Below are positions 40,907 to 49,765 of a DNA stretch of 64,000 nt, piece by piece. Position numbers and translations under genes: made by a program. Under the pieces are notes generated by a model that was not told the origin of the DNA, did no database searches, and worked only from the letters and a program-made list of their open reading frames with translations. Numbering within the stretch: position 1 is the stretch's first letter; the number at the start of each line of letters is the position of its first letter. Source of the stretch: a bacterium (GTDB lineage: Bacteria > Orphanbacterota > Orphanbacteria > Orphanbacterales > Orphanbacteraceae); contig JALGYY010000041.1 in the NCBI GenBank assembly GCA_025782575.1, forward strand, positions 1 to 64,000, given 5' to 3'.

Positions 40907-42728
40907 GTGACATTCCCCCTTCTTCCATGGCGTACATCTCACGAAACCGGTCACAACGATCGAGCAACTCGTCTCGTGTTCCGCTATCGATTACCCTGCC
41001 ATCCTCGATTACGAGAATTCGATCGGCGAAGTCGATTCCGCTCAGCCTGTGTACGATCATGAGCGCGGTGCGGTCGCGGACAAGGTCGCGGGCGGCATCC
41101 CAGAACGCATCGCGCGCGAGGGGATCAAGATAGGTATCCGGCTCATCAAGAATTACGATCGGGCTCGCCCTCAGGAACGCCCGGGCGAGAGCGATTCTCT
41201 GCCTTTCCCCACCGGACAGGCCGACACCATTCTCTTCGAGAACCGTTCGATACTCGTCGGGCAGCCGGAGAATGCGGTCGTGTATTCCGGCCCGCCTTGC
41301 CGCCCTCTCCAGTTCCGCCTGGTCGAACTGGTCCCGACCGTATGCGATGTTGTCCTGAACACTGATTCCCAGAATCAACGTCTCCTGCAAAACAAACGCA
41401 ATCTGGTCGCGCAGGTGAGCGAGCTCGATGCGGGCGAGGGGAATCCCGTCCAACGTGATCCGGCCTTGAGATGGTTCATAGAGGCGGGGGATAAGGCGGG
41501 CCATCGTCGTCTTGCCTGACCCGGAGTGGCCGACCAGAGCTACTGTTTCTCCGGCTCGGATTTCAAGGTCAATACCGTGGAGTACTTCCGTTCCGGCGTC
41601 GTACTGAAAATGAACTGACTCAAAGCGGATCTGCCCTTTGATTTCGGGCTGAATCGATCCAGGTTCATGAAGATTTTCTCCCTCGAGTTCGAAGATCTCG
41701 GCAATTCTCTCCGCAGCGACAATTCCCTTTGCCAATCGCGATGAAAGTCTCGAGAATCGCTGGATCGGTTTGTAGAGCATGACAAGATAGGAGATCGCCA
41801 GAACAAGATCGCCGATCGAGATCCGACCCTCCAATGCCCGGCGGGATCCGATCCATAGAACGAGACAGGTACCGATCGCTGTCAGGATCTCGATACGCCT
41901 CTCAAGAGCAGCCTGAAGCTTCGTCGCTCGAAGACCCTGCCGAAAGCTCCTGCGCTGATCGGCGAGAAAACGATCATCCTCGAACTCCTCCGCCCGCTGA
42001 ACCTTGACGAGTCGCACGGATGCGACTGATTCCGCCGCTGTTGCAGCAAGCTTTCCCTCTCGCTGGCGTTGCTTCCGTACGGCGAGACGGATCCGCCCTG
42101 CGAACTGGAGCGTCGTGAACGAGAGAAACGGAACGACCGCGACGGCGGCAAGCGCCAGAGGCACGTCGATCTGAAACATGAGAATTGCAATTGCCGCCAC
42201 GACCAGAATCTGCGAAAGGAGCGCCAGTCCCGAAGGAACCAGGAGGTTTCGAAGGAGGTTCATGTCGGCGGTGAGCCGGAGAAGGAAATCCCCTGTCTTG
42301 GCGTGATCATGATGGGACATCGTGAGCCTATGGATGTGCCTGTAAAGATCCTTACGCACTCGAAATGCCAGTAGTTGTCCTCCTCGCGCCGCGAAGTACC
42401 GCTGAACAAAAGTGGCGATACCACCCAATACGGCGATCAGAAGTATGGCGGCGGACGCGAACAGGAGAATCTCGTCGGCGGTCCGATTTCTGAGAGACGG
42501 AATCAAGTCAATGAAGGATGCGCTTGTGTCGCCCACCAGGACGTCAACCACTACCTTGATCGGCCATGGCCTGAGAACATGCAGAGCAGCCTGTGCAATC
42601 ATACCGAGCCCGGCCACAAGCAGAGTCGGCCAGATCTTCTGGAGGAACGGTCGAAAATGAACAAGCACACCGATAACGGAGTAGAGTCGCAGATTCCTGT
42701 GAATCGTTTTTCTTCGAATCCCGATCAT
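40890..42728 (-). CDS. ABC transporter, fused permease-ATPase (exporter type)
   Basis: 612 residues. N-terminal six-helix exporter domain (residues about 30-340), then ATPase: Walker A GHSGSGKT at 400-407, Q-loop in FVLQETLIL, signature LSGGERQR at 504-511, Walker B PIVILDEP at 523-530, and H-loop in IVHRLSG. The layout is MsbA-like half-transporter; it would work as a homodimer. Context between glycosyltransferases and kinase-fold genes points to export of a lipid-linked or free glycan intermediate. Start overlaps the upstream glycosyltransferase (ATGA). Confidence 0.95.
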   Translation of the reverse strand: MIGIRRKTIHRNLRLYSVIGVLVHFRPFLQKIWPTLLVAGLGMIAQAALHVLRPWPIKVVVDVLVGDTSASFIDLIPSLRNRTADEILLFASAAILLIAVLGGIATFVQRYFAARGGQLLAFRVRKDLYRHIHRLTMSHHDHAKTGDFLLRLTADMNLLRNLLVPSGLALLSQILVVAAIAILMFQIDVPLALAAVAVVPFLSFTTLQFAGRIRLAVRKQRQREGKLAATAAESVASVRLVKVQRAEEFEDDRFLADQRRSFRQGLRATKLQAALERRIEILTAIGTCLVLWIGSRRALEGRISIGDLVLAISYLVMLYKPIQRFSRLSSRLAKGIVAAERIAEIFELEGENLHEPGSIQPEIKGQIRFESVHFQYDAGTEVLHGIDLEIRAGETVALVGHSGSGKTTMARLIPRLYEPSQGRITLDGIPLARIELAHLRDQIAFVLQETLILGISVQDNIAYGRDQFDQAELERAARRAGIHDRILRLPDEYRTVLEENGVGLSGGERQRIALARAFLRASPIVILDEPDTYLDPLARDAFWDAARDLVRDRTALMIVHRLSGIDFADRILVIEDGRVIDSGTRDELLDRCDRFREMYAMEEGGMSHDVSA

Positions 42729-44008
42729 GCCCCTCCCTCCGAAATGAAAGAGGTACTCCGAACGCTTGTGTCACTGGCAATTTCTCGAATCAAACCGAGC
42801 ACCCTTCCCGCCACACTTTCCCAGGATCGCCCGGCTACGACCCTCCTGGCCCTCTGACCAAGATCGGATCGAAGCTCCGGTGAATCTCGAAGCTTCTCGA
42901 CTCCTGAGACGATCTCATCTACGTTTCCGGGCTCTGTCAGCCAGGCTGACTCTCGATGCTTGAAAAGCTCACTGATTTGCCCGATCGAGCTGGCGATGAT
43001 TGCCTTCCCCATTGCGGCGTATTCGATCACCTTCATAGGCGAGAAATAGAAACCGTCCGACGCGGGGTAAGGAGCAACGGCAACATCGAGAAGAGAGAGG
43101 TATTCAGGCACGCGGCCGTGTTCGACCGGACCGGTCAGACAGAAGGAATCCCCGGGCATCGAATCACGGAGCTTTTTACGGATCGGTTTGAGGAGTGGTC
43201 CGCCGCCGACAATCAGCAATCTGTATGTAGGGTTCTTCCTGTGGAGTTGCTGAAACGCTTTCAGAAGGTCGCCTACCCCGTGCCAGGGCTTCAGACTGCC
43301 AACGAAACCGATCCAGAATTCCCCGTTTTTCCTGCAGGGAGTTTCGCCGGTTCCATCCATCCCGCCTGATGATCTGAATCCCTCGCCAAAACCATTGGGC
43401 AGGACCTCGATCCGCCCTGAGTCCACGCCGAGTTCACACACATAATCGCGAAGTTCGCTTGAAACGACGACCAGCTTCGAAGCGGCCCGAAAGACGTTTC
43501 GTTCGATGAATCTCGCCGTCGATTCGAGAGCGAGCGAACGGTGCTGTTTCTGCTCCTGTACGAGAGGTGCGTTCACCTCAACGACGTAGGGGATGGAGTA
43601 CTGCTCCGCGAACATCGCGCCGGCCACACTCCAGAGTGAGTACCTCTCATATATCGCTTCAACGAATCCTGATCGGTGGAGCCGGCCGAGCGTACTCGCA
43701 GCTTCATCGTTCACCGCAAGCAGAGAGATTTCGCGCCTCTCGGTCTTTCCCTCCGAACTTCCAACAGACCGTTTCTCTACCTGGCGCCCGATCTCATGGA
43801 TTCTGACTACTTCCCCGCCGTCCGGCTCTCCGCCGGCTATTACGACACCTGGTCCGGGTGGCCGCCCTTTTTCCAGACGATAGGTGAGTACATTGACTGC
43901 GTCGGCGTTCCGGGAAAAAGCGGAAACCATCTCGCGAACGTGAACGCTCGCTCCCTTGGCTCCGAAGTAGGGGATGCCGGGATCGGCGCTAAGATAGACG
44001 AGGCGCAT
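42725..44008 (-). CDS. Glycosyltransferase family 4 (first)
   Basis: 427 residues from ATG 44008. GT-B fold: N-terminal LSADPGIPYFGAKGASVHVREMV with the Gly-rich loop, C-terminal FVGSLKPWHGVGDLLKAF, LLIVGGGP and the E-x7-E-like motif in FYFSPMKVIEYAAMGKAII. PYVVEVNAPLVQEQ is typical for GT4 enzymes acting on lipid-linked acceptors. Retaining transferase of nucleotide-sugar; sugar unknown. 20-bp overlap with the upstream GT4. Confidence 0.92.
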   Translation of the reverse strand: MRLVYLSADPGIPYFGAKGASVHVREMVSAFSRNADAVNVLTYRLEKGRPPGPGVVIAGGEPDGGEVVRIHEIGRQVEKRSVGSSEGKTERREISLLAVNDEAASTLGRLHRSGFVEAIYERYSLWSVAGAMFAEQYSIPYVVEVNAPLVQEQKQHRSLALESTARFIERNVFRAASKLVVVSSELRDYVCELGVDSGRIEVLPNGFGEGFRSSGGMDGTGETPCRKNGEFWIGFVGSLKPWHGVGDLLKAFQQLHRKNPTYRLLIVGGGPLLKPIRKKLRDSMPGDSFCLTGPVEHGRVPEYLSLLDVAVAPYPASDGFYFSPMKVIEYAAMGKAIIASSIGQISELFKHRESAWLTEPGNVDEIVSGVEKLRDSPELRSDLGQRARRVVAGRSWESVAGRVLGLIREIASDTSVRSTSFISEGGA

Positions 44009-45284
44009 AACCGATCCCCGAAGTAGCACCTGATTGGATGGCTGTCGGCGCGACATCCTTTTTAGATGACTCAGCCGATGATTGAAAAAGTCGGGATATG
44101 GGAGAGAGGTTCTTTCTGATATCGAACCGGGATTCAGCTCTTGCCCGGCCCGTCAGCGCCAACTCCTGACGTCGCCCCGGGTTGGCAGCGAGCGCCTCCA
44201 GGCAAACCGCAAGGGCAACCGCGTCGTCGATCGGCACCAGCTCTCCGGCGTCCTCTCCCAGAATCTCGGCTATCCCGGTTACATCGGTGGAAACCGCCGG
44301 AAGTCCTGTGGCAAGTGCCTCGAGGAGAACGGTAGGCAGGGCATCCCTGTTTCCATCCGGCGCGATCCGAGCAGGCAGCACGAATATGTCCGCTTCGTCC
44401 ATCGCCATTCGAACCTCCCGATCGGTCTGGGGTCCGAGCAGATGAACACAATCCCGAATACCATGCTCGTCCACGAGGCTATCGAGCGAGTCTCTTTCCA
44501 CACCTCCACCGATGATGCGACACTCGATATCGACTCCCCGGCTGTTGAGGACGGCACACGCATCGACCAATGTGTCGAATCCTTTCTTCGCAACTAACCG
44601 CCCCACACCGAGGAGCTTCAGAGGACCAATCCCATTTCGCTCCCGGAACGATTGGACCACCAGGTCCAGCCCGTTGTAGATACGATGAATCGTTGTGCGA
44701 GACGGATAGGATTCCAGAAGATAGTTTCGATTGGCATCGCATACGGTTACGACAAACGCTGCATCATCTATCTTGGTCTGGAGCGCGTTCCGATCGACCG
44801 AATCGTGGTAGATATCCTTCGCGTGGGCAGTAAAACTGAAGGGGATCGAAGTCAGGCGAGAGGCGATTCGAGCAACGGTTGAGGGTACTGTAGCGAAGTG
44901 AGCGTGCAGGTGATCGATTCCTCTATTCCGCGCCTCTTTTGCCAGGAACAGCCCGTTCCCGAATTCCCGGAGAGCGGCATGGTTCCCGCTTTCCAACGCG
45001 GACCAGAGCAGCTCGCCCAACTCTCTCCTGCCGGATCGGAAGGCCGGCGCATGAGCGAGCAACAGATCCGTGCAGGCCGCAGGAGAGGCGGCAGGGAGAT
45101 GCACCACATGAGCGGCTACCTGAGCGAGCTTTCTATGAAATCGCCCTTCATTCGGCAGGCGCAGCGAAAATATCGTAACCTGCGCGCCCACGCGCTCCAT
45201 CTCCAGGATCTCGTTGACGATGAACGTCTCTGACAGCTTGGGATACATTTTCACCACATATCCGATGTGAATACCGGTCATCAT
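43989..45284 (-). CDS. Glycosyltransferase family 4 (second), colanic-acid WcaL-like
   Basis: 431 residues. KMYPKLSETFIVNEILEMERVGAQVTIFSL is characteristic of WcaL/EpsD-like exopolysaccharide GT4 enzymes, followed by HLHAHFATVPSTVARIAS and FSFTAHAKDIYHD. The C-terminal half has LLGVGRLVAKKGFDTLVDAC, CRIIGGG and the E-x7-E motif in DALPTVLLEALATGLPAVST. Overlaps the upstream gene by 4 bp. Its likeness to capsule enzymes is the main support for calling the operon a surface-glycan operon. Confidence 0.93.
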   Translation of the reverse strand: MMTGIHIGYVVKMYPKLSETFIVNEILEMERVGAQVTIFSLRLPNEGRFHRKLAQVAAHVVHLPAASPAACTDLLLAHAPAFRSGRRELGELLWSALESGNHAALREFGNGLFLAKEARNRGIDHLHAHFATVPSTVARIASRLTSIPFSFTAHAKDIYHDSVDRNALQTKIDDAAFVVTVCDANRNYLLESYPSRTTIHRIYNGLDLVVQSFRERNGIGPLKLLGVGRLVAKKGFDTLVDACAVLNSRGVDIECRIIGGGVERDSLDSLVDEHGIRDCVHLLGPQTDREVRMAMDEADIFVLPARIAPDGNRDALPTVLLEALATGLPAVSTDVTGIAEILGEDAGELVPIDDAVALAVCLEALAANPGRRQELALTGRARAESRFDIRKNLSPISRLFQSSAESSKKDVAPTAIQSGATSGIGYAPRLS

Positions 45285-46462
45285 CCGGCTGCCTGCATCT
45301 GTGTCAGATCTCTCTCAAAAATATCAGCCGCTCGGTCCAGCCCCCCGAAATCGAGACAGCCGTTGGTATTGCTGTTAGGCGCTGCCAGAAGTCGATCAAT
45401 CGTTTCCGCCAGAATCTCCGGTGAGAGTTCATCCGGATGGATCATCTCGGCAATCCCGAGCGCTTTCATGTTCCGAGCGCGGATGAGTTGTTCCTGACGA
45501 GGTTGCACGCGAGGCACCAGTATGACTTTCTTCCTCTGCGCCAGAATTTCACACACCGAGTTATATCCGGCCATTGAGACGACCACATCGGCGGACCGGA
45601 AGAACTCTTCTACCCGATTGGTGAAATCAACCGCGAACACATTTGTTCGGGGGGGCGACATGCGGGCGTGAAGGCGAGCTCTGTCTGCCTGGGGCATGTC
45701 TGGCCCGGTCAGCACGACGCTCGCGAACGCCTCTCGGACGTGCCCCAGGCTCCTTACAAAGTTTTCCAGGAGAAAGTAGCCGTCCTCTCCCCCGCCCGCG
45801 GTAGCAACGACGAGAGGACGACTATCCGACGGCTCGGTCATCGACATCTTTCCGCCGGGTACATCGCGTCTTATGTATCCGCAGAAACTGACCTTGGCCG
45901 CCACGTCGCTCGGAAAACGGTACTCTCGAATCGGATCGCAGATTTCCTTCATTCCCCACACCAGAATGCGGTCGTAGTAATCGCGGAGAACGTCGTACAG
46001 CCCTTTCGACCTCCAACTCCGAACGACCACATCCGGTTCGTCGAGTATGTCCCGTAGACTGAGCACCACACGGGCTCTCTTTTTCCGACGGGCATTGGCG
46101 ATCAGAGAGGGCATCAACTCACCCATCACTCCGGCCGGGTGTTTGTCTGCGACAAAAATGTCCGGCGCGTAATTCTGAAAAGTTTCCAGGATGATTCTCG
46201 AACGAAGCTGGAAGAGCTCTCCCCCACCCATCTGCAGGTTTCGAGCTTCGTATGAGGAGTTGGCCGTCTTCCGAAGAGAGGGGAGTTTGATGAAGTCCAC
46301 GTTTCTAGGAAGTCTAAAAGACTGGATTACAGGGGTTCCTGTCAAAATCAATGCTGTCGAATCGGCAATCGAAGCGATTCTCTCCGCGATCGCGATCGTG
46401 CGCCGGATATGACCGAGCCCGAGCGCGTCATGGGAGTAAAAAAGGATGCGCTTCTTCGTCAC
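45281..46462 (-). CDS. MurG/GT28-like glycosyltransferase
   Basis: 393 residues. RILFYSHDALGLGHIRRTIAIAERI at the N terminus and VVVSMAGYNSVCEILAQRKKVILVPR at the C terminus match the UDP-GlcNAc-transferase-like (MurG/GT28) C-domain, with the Gly-rich ATAGGGEDG between. Related proteins lie in polysaccharide clusters of actinobacteria and deltaproteobacteria. GTG 46462 is preferred because AGGAAACTCGAA precedes it; ATG 46504 would add 14 residues. First gene of the minus-strand operon. Confidence 0.88.
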   Translation of the reverse strand: MTKKRILFYSHDALGLGHIRRTIAIAERIASIADSTALILTGTPVIQSFRLPRNVDFIKLPSLRKTANSSYEARNLQMGGGELFQLRSRIILETFQNYAPDIFVADKHPAGVMGELMPSLIANARRKKRARVVLSLRDILDEPDVVVRSWRSKGLYDVLRDYYDRILVWGMKEICDPIREYRFPSDVAAKVSFCGYIRRDVPGGKMSMTEPSDSRPLVVATAGGGEDGYFLLENFVRSLGHVREAFASVVLTGPDMPQADRARLHARMSPPRTNVFAVDFTNRVEEFFRSADVVVSMAGYNSVCEILAQRKKVILVPRVQPRQEQLIRARNMKALGIAEMIHPDELSPEILAETIDRLLAAPNSNTNGCLDFGGLDRAADIFERDLTQMQAAG

Positions 46463-46623
46463 TTCGAGTTTCCTTCCTGTTGTGATTGCGGGGTGTCCGC
46501 TCATTGGCGTAGTACGGGATCGAGAGGGGTTTCGTACAGAACAGATGACTTTTCGTCAGTCGAGACTCATAGCCCTTGGTAACAGGAGGAGATCTGGCGT
46601 CACTCACACGATTGGGAGGAGAA

Positions 46624-47184
46624 ATGAGAAGAAGGATAGTCGTCGTATTGCTGCTTGCCGGTGTCATGCCGGCTCTCGCCGGCAGTGCCGCCCGCTCCAT
46701 TGTTCAAATCGAGAAGATCGGCGACATCTATCACGTGGATTGCGAAATCAGGATCGAGGCAGGCAAGGATCTGGTTTGGGAAGTGATCACGGATTACGAC
46801 AATCTGAAGGTCTTCATCCCGGACATGTTAAGCAGCGACTCCCTCGGGGTGGATAGCGACGGACGTATTCTGGTAAATCAGGTCGGTCTGGGTGGATTCC
46901 TCTTTTTCAGCCGCAAGATCCGCATTCTTTTGGTCGTTCGAGAATCTCCCATGCGGAACATCTCCTTCCGGCAGAAGGAGGGGGATTTTGGCGTGTACGA
47001 AGGGAATTGGGTTCTGGAGAGCGACGGAGAGATATCGATTTTGAAATATACGTTGCGGGCAAAACCCGATTTCTTCGTTCCCGGTTTTCTCTTCCGCGGG
47101 AAGCTGCAAACGAAGACAGCAGAGGCCCTGGAGGCAATAGCGCTCGAAGTTTACAGGCGACGGGTTGACCACAAGGAAAATTAA
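46624..47184 (+). CDS. Secreted SRPBCC (START-like) protein
   Basis: 186 residues. Signal peptide VVVLLLAGVMPALA. The domain opens with YHVDCEIRIEAGKDLVWEVITDYDNLKVFIPDM, the standard polyketide-cyclase/SRPBCC opening, and ends with a long helix (LQTKTAEALEAIALEVYRR). Binds a hydrophobic ligand, probably in the periplasm. GGAGGAGAA before ATG 46624 sets the start. Divergent from the glycan operon, sharing the 160-bp region between, so joint control is possible. Confidence 0.85.
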   Translation: MRRRIVVVLLLAGVMPALAGSAARSIVQIEKIGDIYHVDCEIRIEAGKDLVWEVITDYDNLKVFIPDMLSSDSLGVDSDGRILVNQVGLGGFLFFSRKIRILLVVRESPMRNISFRQKEGDFGVYEGNWVLESDGEISILKYTLRAKPDFFVPGFLFRGKLQTKTAEALEAIALEVYRRRVDHKEN

Positions 47185-47188
47185 AATG

Positions 47189-47668
47189 CTATTGACTGAA
47201 TCTTACCGCCACCCAGTCGCCGACAGAGTGTGTGATCACGATAACAAGAGCGGCAACCAGTAGATGCTCCGCTATCACAGCGATCCGACTCTTTTTCTGC
47301 CTTGAAGCGAGACGATAGCTCAGCGCGGTGAGAACGATCGCTCCCCATCCGATGCTCACCCATATGGCCATGGTCAGCGTAAACAAAAGCACGGGAATGA
47401 GGAATGTCATGGCCATCAGGAATTTGGTCAGAACCGTCACGATCGTGGCAGTCCAGATCTGTCCCTCTGTGTGAATACCTTCTCCCTCCTCGGAAATGTG
47501 TATACCAAGACCATCGGAGAGCGCGTCAGCAATCGCGATCGTCACAATTGCGCCGATCACTACCAGCCTGGACTCCGTGCCGGCGTGAAGGCCGACCATG
47601 AGCCCCAGTGTGGTGATCACTCCGGAGGTCGTCCCGAATGTAAGACCTGTGGCGATTGATTCTCTCAT
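47189..47668 (-). CDS. VIT1/CCC1-like membrane protein
   Basis: 159 residues, five hydrophobic helices. GLTFGTTSGVITTLGLMVGLHAGT and AIADALSDGLGIHISEEGEG recall helix 1-2 of the VIT1/CCC1 iron/manganese transporter family, including the S-D-A-L-x-x-x-x-x-x-x-E-E pattern. It is shorter than typical members and may be a divergent branch. It converges with the SRPBCC gene (4 bp apart). The 299 bp upstream, to 47967, hold no gene. Confidence 0.75.
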   Translation of the reverse strand: MRESIATGLTFGTTSGVITTLGLMVGLHAGTESRLVVIGAIVTIAIADALSDGLGIHISEEGEGIHTEGQIWTATIVTVLTKFLMAMTFLIPVLLFTLTMAIWVSIGWGAIVLTALSYRLASRQKKSRIAVIAEHLLVAALVIVITHSVGDWVAVRFSQ

Positions 47669-47967
47669 AACACGTACAGACTAAGGTGTTTCAGAGGCCG
47701 CCGCCAGTTGAACCATTCCTTGTATCATCTGCAGCACTCGGCCTTACTACTCTGCAAGGAATGGAGCCTTCTTTCCTCAGGGGCAGGGCGGTCGGGAGGG
47801 TTGCCGACAGGACTCGGGAACGGTATCTGCTGCTGCAGCCGATTTCCTCGGTTCTTTACTCACCCGGCTCCCGCCCCGTCTACTCAAATCAATTTCCAGG
47901 CAAGACAAGAAAATGCGATGAGCTCTCTGCTCACCGCCCAAGTCTACTTCTAATAAATTCCGGTATG

Positions 47968-49635
47968 TTACTTCACTCTGAGAATGGAGCCGGTCGACAC
48001 CTGCCCACCCTGTCGACCACGCACCAGATAACGCCCTGCGGCAACAGAATTCCCGCTGTGATCAAGACCGTCCCAATGGGCGACCCGTCTGCCTGCTCCG
48101 CCAGCATCGATCAGTTTCAATTCGCGGACAAGCCGTCCCCGGATATCGAAGACAGCAAGGGAAAGGGCGGAAGCAGCTCTGTTCCCATCCAACTCGAACA
48201 GGATCGAGGTATTCCCGCGAAATGGATTCGGGGCTGCGAAAATCCGGCTACCCCGGACAGGTATCAGGCCGGTTTCAACGCCGGTGGCCAACTCGTTCTG
48301 CATGTTGAGGACGGCCTGATAAACACTGAGACGCCCGTCACCGAGACCGCTGTCGTAGGGCTCATTCGCCGGGATCTGATCGATAGGCGACGCCGATCCG
48401 TAGATCATACTTCTCGCATTCTCCAGGCTATCCTGCGGAGCCATTTCACGAAGAAGGGCGAGCGCTCCGGAAACAAACGGCACGGCAAATGAGGTGCCGC
48501 TTCCCTGTGCGTACAGACCACCAGGATAGCTACTGTAAATGCCGTCCCCCGGGGAGACGAGGTTGATCTCGTCGTTGTAGTTACTGAACGCCGCCTTCAC
48601 ATCGGTCGAATCGACGGCTCCGACTGAAATCACCTTGTTGAAGCTGGCAGGATAAACGATAGAAGTATCGGTATTGCTGTTTCCTGCCGCACCGACAAGC
48701 ATGGCGCCGGCATCCCATGCGCTCTTCCCTGCGAGCTCCAACGGCTTGGCCTGGGCTGAGAGGCCGACGCTCAAGTTGATGATATCGGCCCCCTGGCTTA
48801 CGGCATACTCGATCCCCTTGATGAGATTCGCCAGAGTGCCGAATCCATCATCGTCGAGTACCCGGATCGGGAGTATCACCGCGCCCGGCGCTGTAGCCGC
48901 CACGATTCCAGCGACCATCGTTCCATGACCGAACCCTTCATCGATCAGTCCGTCGAGATCCTCATCGATTCCGTTCGAAGTCTCTGTCGGATCGGCGTCG
49001 TTCTGGACAAAATCATATCCGGCCGGCGACAGTTTTCCCGCAAACAGCGGATGTGCAGGATCGATTCCCGTGTCGAGAATGGCGATGGTCATCCCTTGAC
49101 CCGTACTGATTGTGTGCGCCTGGGGCAAACCGATCCTGTCAAATGCGCCCTGATCGACGTACTCGGTAAAACTGGAGCCGATTGCCACGACGATAATGGC
49201 ACTCTCCGCCTCAGGTGATTCCAGAATGTAATTGGGGTCCGAACCGGCGATGTCAAGATCGAGGTCAAGATCGGCGTCGCAATCGAGGACAGTGACACCT
49301 GCGGCAGGCCGCAACAGATAGGACTCAGGACCGATCTGCTCGATCGTTATAGTTCCCCACGTTGCATTGATCGAATCGATCGACGCACCTGGCTGAAGTT
49401 GGACGAGTACTTGATCAGGAACGAAAGCATCGGCTGCGAAAACCGACGTCCACATGAAGGCGGAACAGATCAGACTGAGGCCCAACTGACTAAATCTGCG
49501 GCACTTAGGCCACGATCGGGCGAACAAAGCTCCGGGTCTCCTCACTGCTGCTGCCAGATGATTCCCGCAAATGGGGCTATTGCGGTTGAAAAGCATCATA
49601 CCATTGAGATATAATTGTGTCAATCGATTGAGCAT
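47968..49635 (-). CDS. Secreted subtilisin-like serine protease with FlgD-like module
   Basis: 555 residues. After a long N-terminal extension and signal segment (LGLSLICSAFMWTSVFAADA, about 51-70) come a short propeptide, the catalytic triad Asp188 (AILDTGID), His237 (GHGTMVAG), Ser382 (GTSFAVP), and oxyanion Asn319 (AAGNS). NGIDEDLDGLIDEG is an acidic, calcium-type insert. The last 90 residues (FAAPNPFRGNTSILFEL ... GRLVREL ... GRYLVRG) are the same kind of C-terminal module as in the five-repeat proteins. Cell-surface or secreted protease. An internal Met near residue 61 is too late for a signal. Confidence 0.93.
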   Translation of the reverse strand: MLNRLTQLYLNGMMLFNRNSPICGNHLAAAVRRPGALFARSWPKCRRFSQLGLSLICSAFMWTSVFAADAFVPDQVLVQLQPGASIDSINATWGTITIEQIGPESYLLRPAAGVTVLDCDADLDLDLDIAGSDPNYILESPEAESAIIVVAIGSSFTEYVDQGAFDRIGLPQAHTISTGQGMTIAILDTGIDPAHPLFAGKLSPAGYDFVQNDADPTETSNGIDEDLDGLIDEGFGHGTMVAGIVAATAPGAVILPIRVLDDDGFGTLANLIKGIEYAVSQGADIINLSVGLSAQAKPLELAGKSAWDAGAMLVGAAGNSNTDTSIVYPASFNKVISVGAVDSTDVKAAFSNYNDEINLVSPGDGIYSSYPGGLYAQGSGTSFAVPFVSGALALLREMAPQDSLENARSMIYGSASPIDQIPANEPYDSGLGDGRLSVYQAVLNMQNELATGVETGLIPVRGSRIFAAPNPFRGNTSILFELDGNRAASALSLAVFDIRGRLVRELKLIDAGGAGRRVAHWDGLDHSGNSVAAGRYLVRGRQGGQVSTGSILRVK

Positions 49636-49765
49636 CGGTCTACCTCCCCCTGATTGCCTCTGTAATTAAGTAGTACGAAACGCCTATTCATTTCGTACTT
49701 CATATTTGCCCCCCTCTTGGACGGGGGCCGCTGAACCCGCCAACCATCTTTTTGGAGGTCTCGCA
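49636..49765. promoter_or_regulatory. Divergent regulatory region with two inverted repeats
   Basis: A perfect 9-bp inverted repeat AGTACGAAA/TTTCGTACT lies at 49672-49699 with a 10-bp loop, and GCCCCC/GGGGGC at 49708-49728. They sit between the subtilase (minus) and the surface protein (plus). The first could be an operator serving both genes or a bidirectional terminator-like hairpin; the second lies in the 5' leader of the plus-strand gene. Confidence 0.5.
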
